Part shown: positions 47,518 through 58,784 of the stretch, one piece after another
Layout of the letters: every line of letters starts with the position of its first letter
Numbering within the stretch: the first letter of the stretch is position 1
Source: Parus major
Taxonomy: Eukaryota > Chordata > Aves > Passeriformes > Paridae
Direction: 5' to 3'
Assembly: GCF_001522545.3 (NCBI RefSeq)
Contig: NC_031771.1
Location: forward strand, 66,417,981 to 66,481,980
Length of the DNA: 64,000 bases
Notes under the pieces: generated by a model
Database searches by the model: none
The model's input: only the letters and a program-made list of their open reading frames with translations
What the model was told of the DNA's origin: nothing
Made by a program: the position numbers and the translations under genes

Positions 47518-48733
47518 TTTTCAAGCAAAGCCAGTCTGGTTAGTGTGTAGCCACTGCCCTGCTCCTTACCCACTGGAGGAAGCACTGACACATTTAATTC
47601 CTGCATTTCATCCCTTCCCTCTCACCAAGTCAGGCTCCTGCCAGCTCTAAGCACGCCTGCTTTTTTCTTTTTTTTTTCCAGACAGGAAAATTATTAAAAT
47701 AAAGCAAGTTCAGCAGAAGAGCTGAACCTCGCCTGTGGCCTGGCAGGGGTTTTTCTCTCTAGCAGCAGCTCAGAGCTGCCCAGGGCTGTGGATCTGCAGC
47801 TCCCAGGGGAGCAGTGGCTGGTGGGGATGGAGGTTTCTGAGCAGGACTCGCTGCTGGCGTGCCCTGGGGGGGATGTCAAGCAGCAGCAGATTTTCCCTGT
47901 CCTTTCTGCTTTGTCACCCGCTGTCACACCTGCCGAGGTGACCGGGGAGGTGGCACAGCTGAAAGGGCACATCTCAGATGTGGGATGTGTCCCTCCCCTG
48001 AGCTGCTGCTCCTGAAGCAGCCCAGCCCAGCAGTGCCAGCTCAGCCCAAAGCGACCCCCCGAGATGCCAGCACACGTCAGCCCCGGCCACCGGCTCGTCA
48101 GCGCCATGGCCCCGATGACGCAGCTGCTAAAATTAGAGCCACCAAGGTGCTGACTTGTCCAAGCCTGGCCACTTTGCCAGGCAGGCTTAGCCTTTCCCTC
48201 CCGGCTCCAGGTGTGGGAGGTGAAGCCAGTAAATCCTCACAAATGCGCCCACTGAGCTAAACCAGGGGGTTTGGGATCTTGGGATGGGGTGTGGGGAGCT
48301 GCTGACATCCTTAGGCAAGGCACGAGTCCAGGGAGCAGCAGAGAATCCCACAGGATTGGCTCCAGAAGCCCTGGAACCTGGATTTCCAAAGTGAATCTGG
48401 GTTGCTTTTTTTGATTATTATTTCTTGAGTGGTTTCATGGCCCAGGCACCTTCCATGGATAGAAAGCAGGTGCTGTTCCTCAAGAACAATGTGAGGCAGC
48501 TGCCAAAAGGGGGAAGACTAAAGAAGTAACTTAGGGAAGTTACTTGAGAAAACACCCTGAGCCCAGCTCTTCCAAAGGGAATGAGGCACTGAATTCCCAC
48601 AGAAAACCCCCATCAGCTGGAAAAACACCTCCAGGAGCACTGATCCAACCAGGAACACGATTCTAGAGCCCCCCAACCTCCCGAAACACCCAGAGCCCAT
48701 CTGAGCGCGGGGCACAGCCCGGGCCTGCCTCAC

Positions 48734-49242
48734 CTGTCCACGCTGATGATGCACAAGGTCATGATGGAGGCGGTGCAGCACATCACGTCCATGGCGATGA
48801 ACACGTTGCAAAACACCTTCCCAAAGAGCCACTCGCCCCCCACCAGGTCCGTGATGGTGACAAAGGGCATGACGGCGAAGGCCACCGACAGGTCGGCGGC
48901 GGCCAGGGACACCACCAGGTAGTTGGAGGGCTGCCGGAGCTTCTTGACGATGCACACGGAGATGATGACCAGCCCGTTGCCGGCGATGGTCATGAGGATG
49001 ATGATGGAGAGCACGGCCCCGATGACGACCTTCTCGGTGTCCCCATAGAGCAGGATCTCCTCGCCGCAGTCCGTGGCGTTGGTGAGGTTGGAGGGCGGCA
49101 GCTCGGGCTCGGCTGGGGCGGGGGGTTCCTCAGTCATGAATGGATTGGGGAGCGGTTCCCGAGCCGGCCGCTGCTGCTCTGCGCTCTCCACCAGGAGAAG
49201 GTGCTGCTCCAGAAACCTCCTGGGGCTGGCCCTCAGCAGCAT
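48734..49242 (-). CDS. HTR7-like: 5-HT7-type serotonin receptor, coding exon 1 (N-tail to TM3)
   Basis: This exon encodes the extracellular tail and TM1-TM3. From ATG 49242 the joined protein is 426 residues, near the shorter human HTR7 form (about 432 as I recall). Visible features: two N-glycosylation sites (N52-L-T, N55-A-T), TM1 with GN (N89), TM2 with D117, the disulphide Cys145, the amine-binding Asp152, and DR of DRY at 169-170, whose Arg codon is cut by the donor ('gacag' then GTGAGG). Start choice: the frame is open up to a TAA at 49438-49440, and the first in-frame ATG is 49344, which would add 34 residues starting with a hydrophobic stretch. I prefer 49242 because length and GC-rich third positions fit from there. 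ATG 49137 would leave a very short tail. The exon sits in CpG-rich DNA. Confidence 0.93.
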
Positions 49243-50600
49243 GCTCCGAGCTCGGCACGAGCGCTCCCCCAGCAGTGGCACCTCCGGTGACAAACCAGAA
49301 CATCTTGTCACAAGCAGGGCGAAGAAAACCGAATATCCTCTCATTCTCTCCCCCACCGTCACCACCCTCCTCCACCCCTGTCTTGCCTCCCCAAAGCTGC
49401 GGCTGCATCTCACGTGCCTGCCGCTTCCCAAGTCTCCTTAAGGACACGCATTTTGCCGGGGGATGCTTGGAGGAAGCCGCTCTCCACTTGGGAAGGAGCA
49501 CGGGCTGCCTGCAACATCTCCCTGACCATTCATGCGCTTTTCCAGGAGAGAGAGAACGGATTGTGGATCGTGTTTCCCTGCCGAGCTGTGCCCGCTGCTG
49601 TTGCACTTCTCCTCTGCATCCATACATTTAATCCCTCGCAGAGCCTCCTCTGTGGATACGGGAGCGGATGCGACAACACGAGCCACAGTGCGGGCACAGC
49701 CCCCTGCCCGTGGCACACGCCAACTTCAAAGCCGGGACCGCAAATCCCTGCTCCTGGCAGGCAGTGGCCACACGCGAGCTGTCGGTAGCCACGGGGTGGC
49801 AGCGGGAGCGGATCCCTGGCACGTAGCACCCCAGGGTACCACGCACAGCCCAGGCATCCCAGCTCGTTCCCGGAGCCTGAGCATCACCACCACGCACAGC
49901 AGAAAAGGCTCGGAGAGCCGCGGCCGCGCTCCCACCCCCGGGATTCCACCCCTGCAAGTAATTCCCGGCCATCCGCAAGGAAACTTCAGGGCAGGACTCA
50001 CCCCTGGATGCTCCGAGCATCATGCACAAACCTACATCCTCTTTTTGTTGTTGTTTGTTTGTTTTGTTTCAAACCCCATTTTCCCCTGGAAGTTTTGTTT
50101 CAATCCGAGCCGGATTGCGACCCCTTCCCCCCCTTTTCAGCATCCCCCGGCTGCGGCCATGGGGGGTCCCGGAGTTACCTGTGCCGAGGGGGTGAGACAT
50201 CCTCCAGGCGAGCCCCTGCGAGCTCCGGGCAGGCGGGGAAGCAAAGAGCCACCCCCGGAGCATCCTTCTCCCCTCCCCGCCTCGCCGGTCCCTCCTACCG
50301 CCCTCCCCTCGCCTCTGCCGGGCAGGGACCCAGATGGTCCCTCGGAGCCCCGGGGAGGAGCAAAGAGCGGGGCGGGGGGTCCAGGCTGGATCCTGCGGCG
50401 ATGGGAGGGAGCGGGGAGCGTGTGAGGATCTGGAGGGAAAGGCTGGAACTTGAGGAGATGCCTCGGAGCGCTGAGAGGCAGCAGAAGCAGCCTGGAACCC
50501 AGCAAGGAGGGCAGGCACGGGGAAAGGCGCCCTTCCCCGTGATTTTCTTTTTCTTTAAGGATTATTTTACAGGAGAGGGTTTCGTTCCTCGTTCCATGCA
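49243..50600 (-). promoter_or_regulatory. CpG-rich promoter/5' UTR region of the HTR7-like gene
   Basis: CpG density rises sharply over exon 1 and is highest at about 50200-50460. A GC box (GGGGCGGGG, 50369-50377) and several GGGAGGG-type motifs are present; I see no clear TATA box. This fits a CpG-island promoter driving transcription leftward into exon 1. The transcription start cannot be placed from sequence, and an additional 5' non-coding exon is possible. Confidence 0.6.
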
Positions 50601-51829
50601 TTTTTCCAGCCCTCCTGGCTTGTAGCGGGTCCCGTGCTCCTTCAGCTCCGCGCTGAGGAGCTGCAAACAGCCAGGGAGGGGCAGATCCCTAAAGATGAAC
50701 CTTTCCTAACCCTAGGAAAACCGAAACAGAGACTATAAAAAAACCCAGGAAAGAACATGGATAGATCCACATCCACTTCCCTCCCCACCAAATGTTCCGC
50801 GGGGACTTTGGAGCTGGGATCGCTCTGATATTTCAAGCCAGGTCACCAGACGTCAGTCAGAGTTTGCCGCTCCTCCTGGGGTGGAAGATGCGGAGCAGAG
50901 CCATCTCCTCCATCGGTTGTTCCCAAGGGTCATTCCCTCGGGAATTCAGCCCCTCTGCTGCCTTCCCGGGGGGATGGGCAGTGCGGGGCCCGTCCTGCAT
51001 CCCTCGGGATGGGCGAGTTCAGAGGTGCGGGGATGTGCCCGTGGATGTGTCCGCAGGCTCGGGAAGCGATTCCCCACGCCCTGCCCCGAGCTCAGCGCTT
51101 CGGGAGCGAGCTGGGAATCTCCTCCCAGAACTGCCTGGAGGGCTGGGAAAAACACCTTTAAACCTCAGCGATGCCAAGCGCTGCATCACCTCCGGGCAGA
51201 GCCGGCACCCATCCCCGGGGAATTTTTGGGACAGATGTTCCCGGAAAAAAAAACCCCAAAGCGGTGAATCTGCAAGGAAAGCGCCGGTGAGCTAAGCCAG
51301 GGCTGCTAAAGCTGCGCTTAACGCTGGGGTTCCTCCTTTGCTGCTCGAGCATCGCGGCGTGTGTGGGAGGCTGGTGAAAATAGCTTCCTCGCCAGGCCAG
51401 GACGTGCTGGAGGAGCTCCGGAATTATTTTTAATTTTTTTATATTCTTTTTATTTTTTTTTTTCCGTGACAGGTGGGGATTTTTTTTTCCCGGCCTCTCC
51501 AGAGCGGTGACGAGCCAGGCTGGGATGGGGCTGATGCACAAACCCTGCACGGCCTGGGGAGTGGGAGCTCACTGAGATCTGCCAAATACACCCGGGATTT
51601 CCAAGGAGGAGAAAAGGGATCTGCAGCACTCCCTGCTGCGGGAACCGCCGGATGCTGCGGTCTCCAAACCCCGACAAATTCAGCCAAGGAGAAAAACACC
51701 CCCTAAGGAGCAGCTCAGTCTGTGGCCAGACGCCTGGAGAAATTCAGGGAAACAATCTGAGCCCGAGCCACAGATCTGCTCCCACCCCTGGGAGAGGGGT
51801 TAGAGGAAGGATACAGGATGGGGGGACAG
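50601..51829. other. Upstream flank, moderately CpG-rich
   Basis: No gene recognised. CpGs continue to about 51350 and may be island shore or upstream regulatory DNA. T-runs lie at 51427-51465 and 51480-51490. Confidence 0.35.
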
Positions 51830-51930
51830 CCTGGAGGGGTTTTTTCCAACCTGGAGGGGTTTTTTTTCCAGCCTGGAGGGATTTTTTCCAGCCTGGAGGG
51901 ATTTTTTCCAGCCTGGAGGGGTTTTTCCAG
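51830..51930. repeat. 20-bp minisatellite, 5 units
   Basis: Five tandem units of 'cctggagggattttttccag' with small T-run length differences. It is 2.6 kb upstream of the preferred receptor start codon. Confidence 0.92.
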
Positions 51931-52886
51931 CTTCCCTGGAGGCTGCCTTTGGGAGAACACCACGGCAGGGAGCTCCTGCGCACTAAGGAGAGACAGGGAA
52001 GGATTTTTTCCTCTCGAGGCATCGCTGGGAAGCAGCTGGTTCATGCACAGAGGTCGAGTTCAGGTCCTGGCAGAGAGCAATGAGGGAGAAAAGGGGATTT
52101 TAGAGGTGAGGAGCTTCCCGGGCCCTTTGCTCTGGCCTTCCAGGACTTTTGGCAGAGCTTCAAAACCCTGCAAGAGCTCCAGGGAGTAGAATTCACCTCT
52201 CTCTATCTCATCCCAGCCCCATTCCTGTAGGATACAACCTACAGCTCTTCCCTTTCAGACCTCCTGCGGCTCTGGGAACTCCAGAGGGGAGTTCCCCCCA
52301 TTTTTCCAGGGAAATGAGCTGCACTCACAACTTGAGGAGCGAGGAAATTCCTGCAAAAACAGGGGCAGAGGGTCACTCCCAGCTCATGGGACACTCACCG
52401 AGCAGACAGAGGACACAGGCTTTGCTTGGGTTGATTTTGGGGAGGACAGAAGGGAAAACGCCAATTTTCATGTGAAGAAATAATTAAAATAATTATTCTT
52501 CTTCTGGCTAAAACTCTTGGTGCAGCATTTCTGCAGCCCCAGGCCACGGTGACCTTGCTGAGACACTGCTCCTGGGGCGAGCTGGGAAGCACTAATTGCA
52601 TTTAATGGCAATTAGGGGAGGAAATGGCCAGCGTGCCTTAGCTCAGCACTCACCGGAGCTTTCTGCCTTTGGAGGAGCAGGGATGTCGCTGGGGTGAGGT
52701 GGGATGAACCCCAAGGAAGATTATCCCTGCCAAACAAAGCCGGGAAGCAGAAAACACAAAATAAAAAGTTTCCCTCTGCACCTGCAGCACGGGAGGGGTG
52801 ACCAAAATCCTCCCAGCACCTCAGGAAGGCAATGCCCAAATCTATTATTCCATTTTCGTGTACAAATGGCCATGAAAGGGCTATTT

Positions 52887-52908
52887 TATTAACAATTAAT
52901 TGTTAATA
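52887..52908. promoter_or_regulatory. 22-bp perfect palindrome with TAAT cores
   Basis: A self-complementary sequence whose left half is TATTAACAATT. It contains paired homeodomain-type TAAT/ATTA cores and AACAAT, a SOX-type half-site. It could be a dimeric binding site; no function is shown. Confidence 0.45.
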
Positions 52909-52956
52909 TTGTGCCCTATTAAGTCTAATGGAGAGGTAATAGGCGCAGTTATTAAT

Positions 52957-52964
52957 ATGCAAAT
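52957..52964. promoter_or_regulatory. POU octamer ATGCAAAT
   Basis: A perfect octamer on the plus strand, 49 bp from the palindrome, inside the same repeat-free block. POU factors (OCT/BRN) bind this motif. A single 8-bp match can also be chance. Confidence 0.4.
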
Positions 52965-53888
52965 TTGGATAAATCTCATTTACTCCAGGGTCTTCAACCT
53001 GCCGGTGTTTCCAGGACCAGCATCCCGAGGCAACCTTCCCTGCAACACAGATGTTGACATTTCTCCCTCCCAGCAGGCAGAGCCTGCCCAGATGGATAAA
53101 ATTCATCCCTTGGGACTCTCAGCTCTCAAGGAGCATCTCTAAGGGTGGATTTTACCTCCAGGGAAATTGGGGATGGGGTATCCAAACCTTCTCTGCAGGT
53201 GCTGCGGTGCCACTCCCGTGGCTGTGATCAGAAATAACAAAAACGGAGGTGTTTTAGTGACCCAAATCCCACCTGGGCATCTCCTGCTTTCCCTCTGAGG
53301 CTCTCCCAAAAACAGCCCCTGATGAGCACCAGGAACATCTCCCTGGAGTCAAACAAAAGAAAAATGTGGTAGGAACGTGGTAACCAAGAGAGGGTTGGAT
53401 CTCCCAGAAATTAATCCCTTGCCTTGGGGTCCAATCCCATCCCCTTGGGATGTAATTTAATGATTTACCGATGATTTAAAACTCTGAGATAGGATTTTGG
53501 GGTGTTTTTTTCCTTATTGGTCCTAATTAAAATAGAAAAAATATAATAATAAATGAAACTTTGCAGTTGTTTTTAAAGGCTCCCAATGCATTTTGCACTT
53601 TGAGCAGGTGGGGAAGAGTTGGAAATGTCGGGAAAACGCCATCCAAAGGAGACATCCCGATAATTCATCTCCAAAAGGTGGATTTGCTGAAGAGCGTTTT
53701 AATCCTGTTCCGTGCAGCCACACTCCCTCTGCTGGATTCTGCACAGACAACAGGCAGCTTTTAATCACCAGCATTTACAAATTTGGGTTACCTGGAAGGG
53801 CCCTCAGGAGATGTCCCCGCTCTCCATCAGGGAAAGATGTGCCCAGAGCATCCTCCCGGTGTCCTGCAAAGCTGGGACTGCCCTGGGT

Positions 53889-54560
53889 GTCGGGGTCTGA
53901 GACACTGAGTGTGTGCCCTCCTTTCTGATCCTTAACTCTGACACCCAGAAAAACACTCAATTTCATACAATGTGAAATTCATGAGCGTGTTTTCATGGTG
54001 ATACATGGAAACAACTGCTAAAGTTAGATAGAAAAGCTAAAAGTGTGAGTGTGTCAATTAAAGTTTTCTTAAGTCACTGGGTGAAAAAGTTAAAGTTTAG
54101 AGTTTAAGTTAGTTTAGAAAGCAGGAGAAAATATTTAAGAAAAGAGATTTAAGAAAAGATTTGAGAAAAGGAGAAAGGATTTAAAATGTTGTCTCTTTTC
54201 CTTCTTTCTTCTTCATGTTCTTCTTCTAGAGGTTTTTGGGTAATAATGAGTGATTGGATAGAAAATGTCCCAGTGCAGCACACACTTGATGGGTCATTGG
54301 GTCATTAAGAAAAATAATTTATGTGTCTATTTTAATTAGACAAGTATAAAAATAAAAAAAGCTGCATAGTTCAGAGCCATTTGGTGCCATCAGAGCCAAA
54401 ATGTGCCAGGTTGCAGTGAATTGAACTTGTGCAGAAAGTCTGGAGAGACCTGCCAAGTTTTGTGATAACATCCTAATAAAAATGAGAAACAAGATCCTAA
54501 CGAGCTTTGGAGTTTTCTTCCTGACCCTGAGAACTGAAATAAACAGAACTCCTCATAAGA
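53889..54560 (+). mobile_element. Probable solo LTR of a songbird endogenous retrovirus
   Basis: It begins 'tgtcggggtctgagacac', a TG-type LTR start. An AT-rich U3 follows, then a TATA-like 'tataaaaataaaaaaagc' (about 54347), 'gttcagagccatttggtgc' and 'cagagccaaaatgtgccag' as in the R region, then 'taacatcctaataaaaatg' with a poly(A) signal. The order fits U3-R-U5. No gag, pol or env frame adjoins it, so it would be a solo LTR. The right end and target duplication could not be fixed. The family assignment is from memory. Confidence 0.5.
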
Positions 54561-55069
54561 GAGTATTCCAAAAGAGCTCAGCTCACAAGAGACTGAGAAA
54601 TCCACGTGTGAGAAGAAGTAAACCAGAATAAAAAAAGAAGAAAAATTATACTGGGGAGATGGGGATGAGCTGGAGGGGATATCTGGGGATGAGGTGGTGG
54701 AAGAGAAGCTCCTGACAGCAAATTTTCTGTCTGTCACAGCTCTCCTGTCCACCCTGAAGCTGCCCATGGTGGGTGCCAAAAGGATTTCCAGGGGGGCTGA
54801 TGAAGGTAGGGGAAAACCCCAAAAACCTGAAATGGGAAGGAGTGAAAAGAAGTGAAGTGTCCAACACAAACCCCTCAGCCCTGCAGCTCCAGGCTGTACT
54901 CACCCATCTGACAGATTCTTACTGGTTTTACTGGTTTTCCTTAGTGCTGATGTTTATTCCAAGTGATGGAAGTGCAGCTTTTCCCACCTACTGCTCTCCC
55001 ATCCACCTTTTCCATAGGTTTGGGAAGAGCCTGGGTTTAGGTATGTGCAGTAAGATGACAGATTTATTT
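54561..55069. other. Unassigned sequence between LTR and CR1
   Basis: No gene recognised. It may include the LTR's right end or an old insertion. Nothing further identifiable. Confidence 0.3.
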
Positions 55070-55413
55070 TGGGGGCTCAGAGTTCTCCAGGAGAGCCCTT
55101 CTGGCTCTGCACAACTCCCTGCCAGGAGGGGACAGCCGGGGGGGTCGGGCTCTGCTCCCAGGGAACAGGGACAGGAGGAGAGGGAACAGCTCAGGATGGG
55201 CCAGGGGAGGTGTAAATTGGATATTTGGGAAGATTTCTTCATGGAAAAGGTTGTCCAGCCCTGGCACAGCTGCCCAGCTGGAGTCCCCATCCCTGGAGGG
55301 ATTGAGGAGCCGTGTGGAGGTGGCACCTGGGGACAGGGGACAGTGCTGGGGGAACGGCCGGACTGGATGACCTTAGAGAGCTTTTCCACCCTAAATAATT
55401 CTGTGATCTGTGA
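55070..55413 (+). repeat. CR1 LINE fragment (passerine-type)
   Basis: Sense: 'ctggctctgcacaactccc', 'cagggacaggaggagaggg', 'atttcttcatggaaaaggt', 'gagtccccatccctggagg', 'actggatgaccttagagag', 'aataattctgtgatctgtg'. Same subfamily as the internal fragment at 43290, here with its 3' end. Confidence 0.88.
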
Positions 55414-55659
55414 CACCTCTGGGTCCTCCCCAGCGGGGATGCAGAACAAACCCTCCTGGCCAAAGCTTTCCTAAAGGAGAGCAGGAGCTGTGGAGAGCAG
55501 CAGGAGGAGGGAGGGTTGCTGCAGGACACCGAGGCCAGCCGAGAGCTGGGACAGGGATCTCGCAGGGCTCTGAACCCCTCGGACCAAACCTCCCCAAGAA
55601 AAACTTTTCTGCCAACTTTTTTTTGGTCCCTGGCTTTTTTGGGCAGAAGGTGCTGCTTG

Positions 55660-55772
55660 AAGGCAACGCCCAAGGCCGGGTTGGATGGGGCTGGGATAGC
55701 GGGAGATGTCCCTGCCCATGGAATGAGAGGGGCTTGAAGGTCCTTCCAACCAAAACCATTCCGTGATTTCTG
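55660..55772 (+). repeat. CR1 LINE 3' fragment
   Basis: Sense: 'gcccaaggccgggttggat', 'gatgtccctgcccatggaa', 'aaggtccttccaaccaaaa', 'ccattccgtgatttctgc'. Confidence 0.85.
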
Positions 55773-58339
55773 CTCTCCACGCAGGATTTGGGGCTGCTGG
55801 AGCTCGAGTCAAGCCCTGCACCCACCAAATTCCCACTCTGAGCCTGGGGTTCTCCGTGCCCGGCTGATGGAGAGGGCTTGGGCTGAGGCTCTCCGGAGGT
55901 TGGAGCAGATTTTGGGGGTTTGGAGGTGAAACCCATCCCGGTTTCTGCTCCCTGTCCCTGCTCTCCCTGTCCCCTAGATGGCACCGGCTCTCAGCACATC
56001 AAAATCCCGGCAAAAGCCAGCAGGTTTTGGTGCCGGGGAAGGCTCAGGGACAGAAACAATCACAAAATCCACCCCGAACATTTAAAAAAAAAAACCAAAC
56101 AAAATAACCCAATCAACTACAATTAATTGATTTTTTTGGCTCATACACTGAGAAATTCAGATTTCTGACCCCTGGCTGGCTGCAGCGTTTCTGCTGCTTT
56201 CTCTCCTGGTCCATCTCCGGGTTCTGCATCCCCCCAGAATTCAGGGAACAGGGAATTTTAACTGGTTCCTTCTCCCCAGCTCTGCTGCAGTGGCATGTGG
56301 ATATCTGGGGGCTGTGACAGACCCTGCCACACCTGCATCACTCCAGGAAGAGATTCCAGTTCTTTGTAGGGCTGGGAAGCGAAGGGAGGAATATTCCAAC
56401 TCCCTTTTTAGTTTAAACCAAAGCAGGAGATTGAGGAGGGAAAAATTACTGACAAAAGCATCAGTTTGAAGATGCAGCCACCCTAAATAATCCCTTTTTC
56501 CATGCCCTCTGTGGCACAGGGCAAACCCACACATCACATCCCTGGGGCCTGGCTCTTCCTTGGATATTTTATCCATGAAATTTTTGGCCATCTCGCATTT
56601 CAAACCTCCTGGCAGAGCAGGTGGGGAAGGAAGGACAATGTGAGGGAGACATGTCCCCACCTGACCCTGACCCTCCCCAATTTAAACCAATTCTATTATA
56701 AAATCTGCTCTGAGCAGGGGCATTTGGCACAGAAATCCGTGCAGTGACATCCAGAAGGTGCCAAACACGTCCCTCCCGCCTCCTTCCCGCTGCTCAGCAC
56801 CCACCCCCAGGGATCTGCAGGACCCCACGGGGCTCTGCTCGAGCACAAACACCTCTCCCCAGTTCTTCTGTCCAGTTTTGGGGCTTTCCAGCCTGTGCCT
56901 GAGCAGCCCTGGGTTGGGACATCCCAGCAATCCCCATGGCAGAGCAGGGAGCATCTCCCATCCCAAAAATCAGGGGCAACCCACACGTTCAACAGCCCCC
57001 CCTCAATTTAACACCACCCAAACTGCTCCCCCTTTTTCCATTTATGAATTTGGATTGTTTTAATACAAAGATTTATTTATATGAGAGTCACCAGCATTGC
57101 TTTAGGGCAGTTCCTGCTGATGAAGGCCAGAGCAGGAGGAGGAATCCACAGAACCTGGGGAAATGCAGTGGCTGGAGACCTGGGACAAGTTTAAAGGCTC
57201 TGGATTGTCCCAGATCCTGCTGTGAGACCCTCACAGCCATTCCAGCCTCACCTCAACCTCGTGTCCTGGTGAGCTCCTCCAGGATCCCTGAGTTAAAGGA
57301 TGCTGGATGCTGTGGCAGGTAACAAATTCACTCCTTGGAGAAGTGGCTCATTCCCAGGCTCCTGATGACAATATTCACCAGGGTTTGGGCTCATCTCTGC
57401 TTTGGGTGATGCCAAGGAAGTCAGAGCCAGCTCCAGATGCTCCCAGTGCACCAAATCACGTAAAAGGTGCAGTTATTCCCCATTAAATGATGAAATAATT
57501 CAATTTTTGGCTCCCCAGACTCTCACATGTTAGACATGTGCTCTTACAGTCACAGCTGGGATGCTCAAATGCTCCAAGTGCTGGGGATTACACAAATGTC
57601 CCCAGTCCCCAGAGAAACACCCTCAGCACCAGGAGAGAAATCCAGGCTGTGCTGGGAACTTCAGATCAAAGAAAAGACAGGGATTGGGCAAAAAGTAGAA
57701 ATATATAAACAGCATATTTCTTTTTTATTTCCATTTTAAATACAGAGCTTCCTTATACAACCAAGGAATTCCCTCTCCCTCCCTTTCCCCCCAAAGTGAC
57801 TCTTATCAAAAGAAATCCTTCACTGGAAAATCAACACCAGATCAGGGACACGTGCTGGGAGAGCCTCTTTAGCAAGAGCAATATCTGTGGGCCAGAAATC
57901 CCTCAACAGGGATCTCCCTCATTTAAAAGCCTTTCTCAGAATCCTGGGAGACCTCCTGGACTCCCTCTGGAGAAGGATTTAACCAGTTAAACATCATGGG
58001 GGGGAAATGAGCCCACACATCACTGGAGATCCACCCCAGGCTGCGGGGAAAGGGGAAGCAGGGCTGGATCTGAGCTGGATCTGCCCCTGGAAGGTTCCTC
58101 CTCTCAAACAGAGCTTTTTCTGCATTTACACTCCCCCCAGGGAAAGCAGGAGGGGAAAATGAGGGAGTATTTAAGATATTTATGTATTTAGGATATGCTT
58201 TTCTCAGGTGGGATCATGGGGAAGAGGTTGGTTTGCATTAATTTGAGGGGGCACTTGGGATAAAGTTTGGGGTTTTTAGCAGCTGAAATGTTGCAGTTTT
58301 TAGGAAGAGAATTTCTGTTTTCTGGGCTAACATCTCACT
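55773..58339. other. Non-coding stretch
   Basis: About 2.5 kb without a recognised gene or repeat. An A-run lies at 56083-56093. A minus-strand AATAAA near 57722-57732 sits in an AT-rich patch and could be a poly(A) signal for a leftward gene, but no exon supports it. Confidence 0.3.
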
Positions 58340-58400
58340 GGATCATGGAATCTCCTGACTTTGAAGGGACCCACAAGGATCACCGAGTCCAATCTTTCCT
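58340..58400 (-). repeat. CR1 3'-end scrap
   Basis: Antisense: 'ggatcatggaatctcctga', 'ctttgaagggacccacaag', 'gatcaccgagtccaatc'. Confidence 0.65.
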
Positions 58401-58784
58401 TTGTGGGGACAAGGCACAAAGTCACACCAATAAAGAGGACAGGGAAAGGAGGGGATAAACACCTCCAAGAATAGCAGAGCCCTCAGTCCCTGATTAAACC
58501 AGGGTGGCTCCACCAGGCACCACAGGCTAAACCCTGCTGGGGTCAATCAGCAGCTCCTCACTCCCCAGTGGCTGCAGCTGGATCTTTCCTTCTCCCATGG
58601 GAATAAACCCACTTGGACCTGCTGGGCACCTCAGAGCATGGCCCAGCTCCGAGATGGACACATCCAACACATCCCAGTGCCTGCAGCTTCCAGACTTGGC
58701 CACTAAATTATTGTAACTCTTCAATATCAGAAGTGGAGGAGGAGGGAGGGAGCTGCCAGGGCAAGGGAAACTCTGCAGTGAAGG

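Larger units (their letters stand above)
42479..48733 (-). other. Intron of the HTR7-like gene
   Basis: 6255 bp, phase 2, GTGAGG at the donor (48733 downward) and a CAG acceptor (42479-42480) behind a pyrimidine-rich tract. It interrupts the Arg codon of the DRY motif at the start of the second intracellular loop, which agrees with the known HTR7 intron position. It holds four CR1 fragments, a long purine tract and a conserved-element-like block near 45960-46150. No further exon recognised. Confidence 0.92.
51931..53888. other. Upstream flank with a conserved-element-like block
   Basis: No gene recognised. 52840-53000 is AT-rich, repeat-free and holds a 22-bp palindrome and a POU octamer (see separate entries). 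The rest shows no classified repeat. Confidence 0.4.

Noticed and set aside
46382..47606. Long open frames of Ser/Phe, Leu or Glu/Arg repeats on both strands
   Set aside because: They are direct readings of the purine tract at 47170-47517 in different frames. They have no domain and lie in the receptor intron.
49345..49431. Extending receptor exon 1 to 49431
   Set aside because: The codon at 49431 is TTG, not ATG. The first in-frame ATG after the upstream TAA is at 49344.
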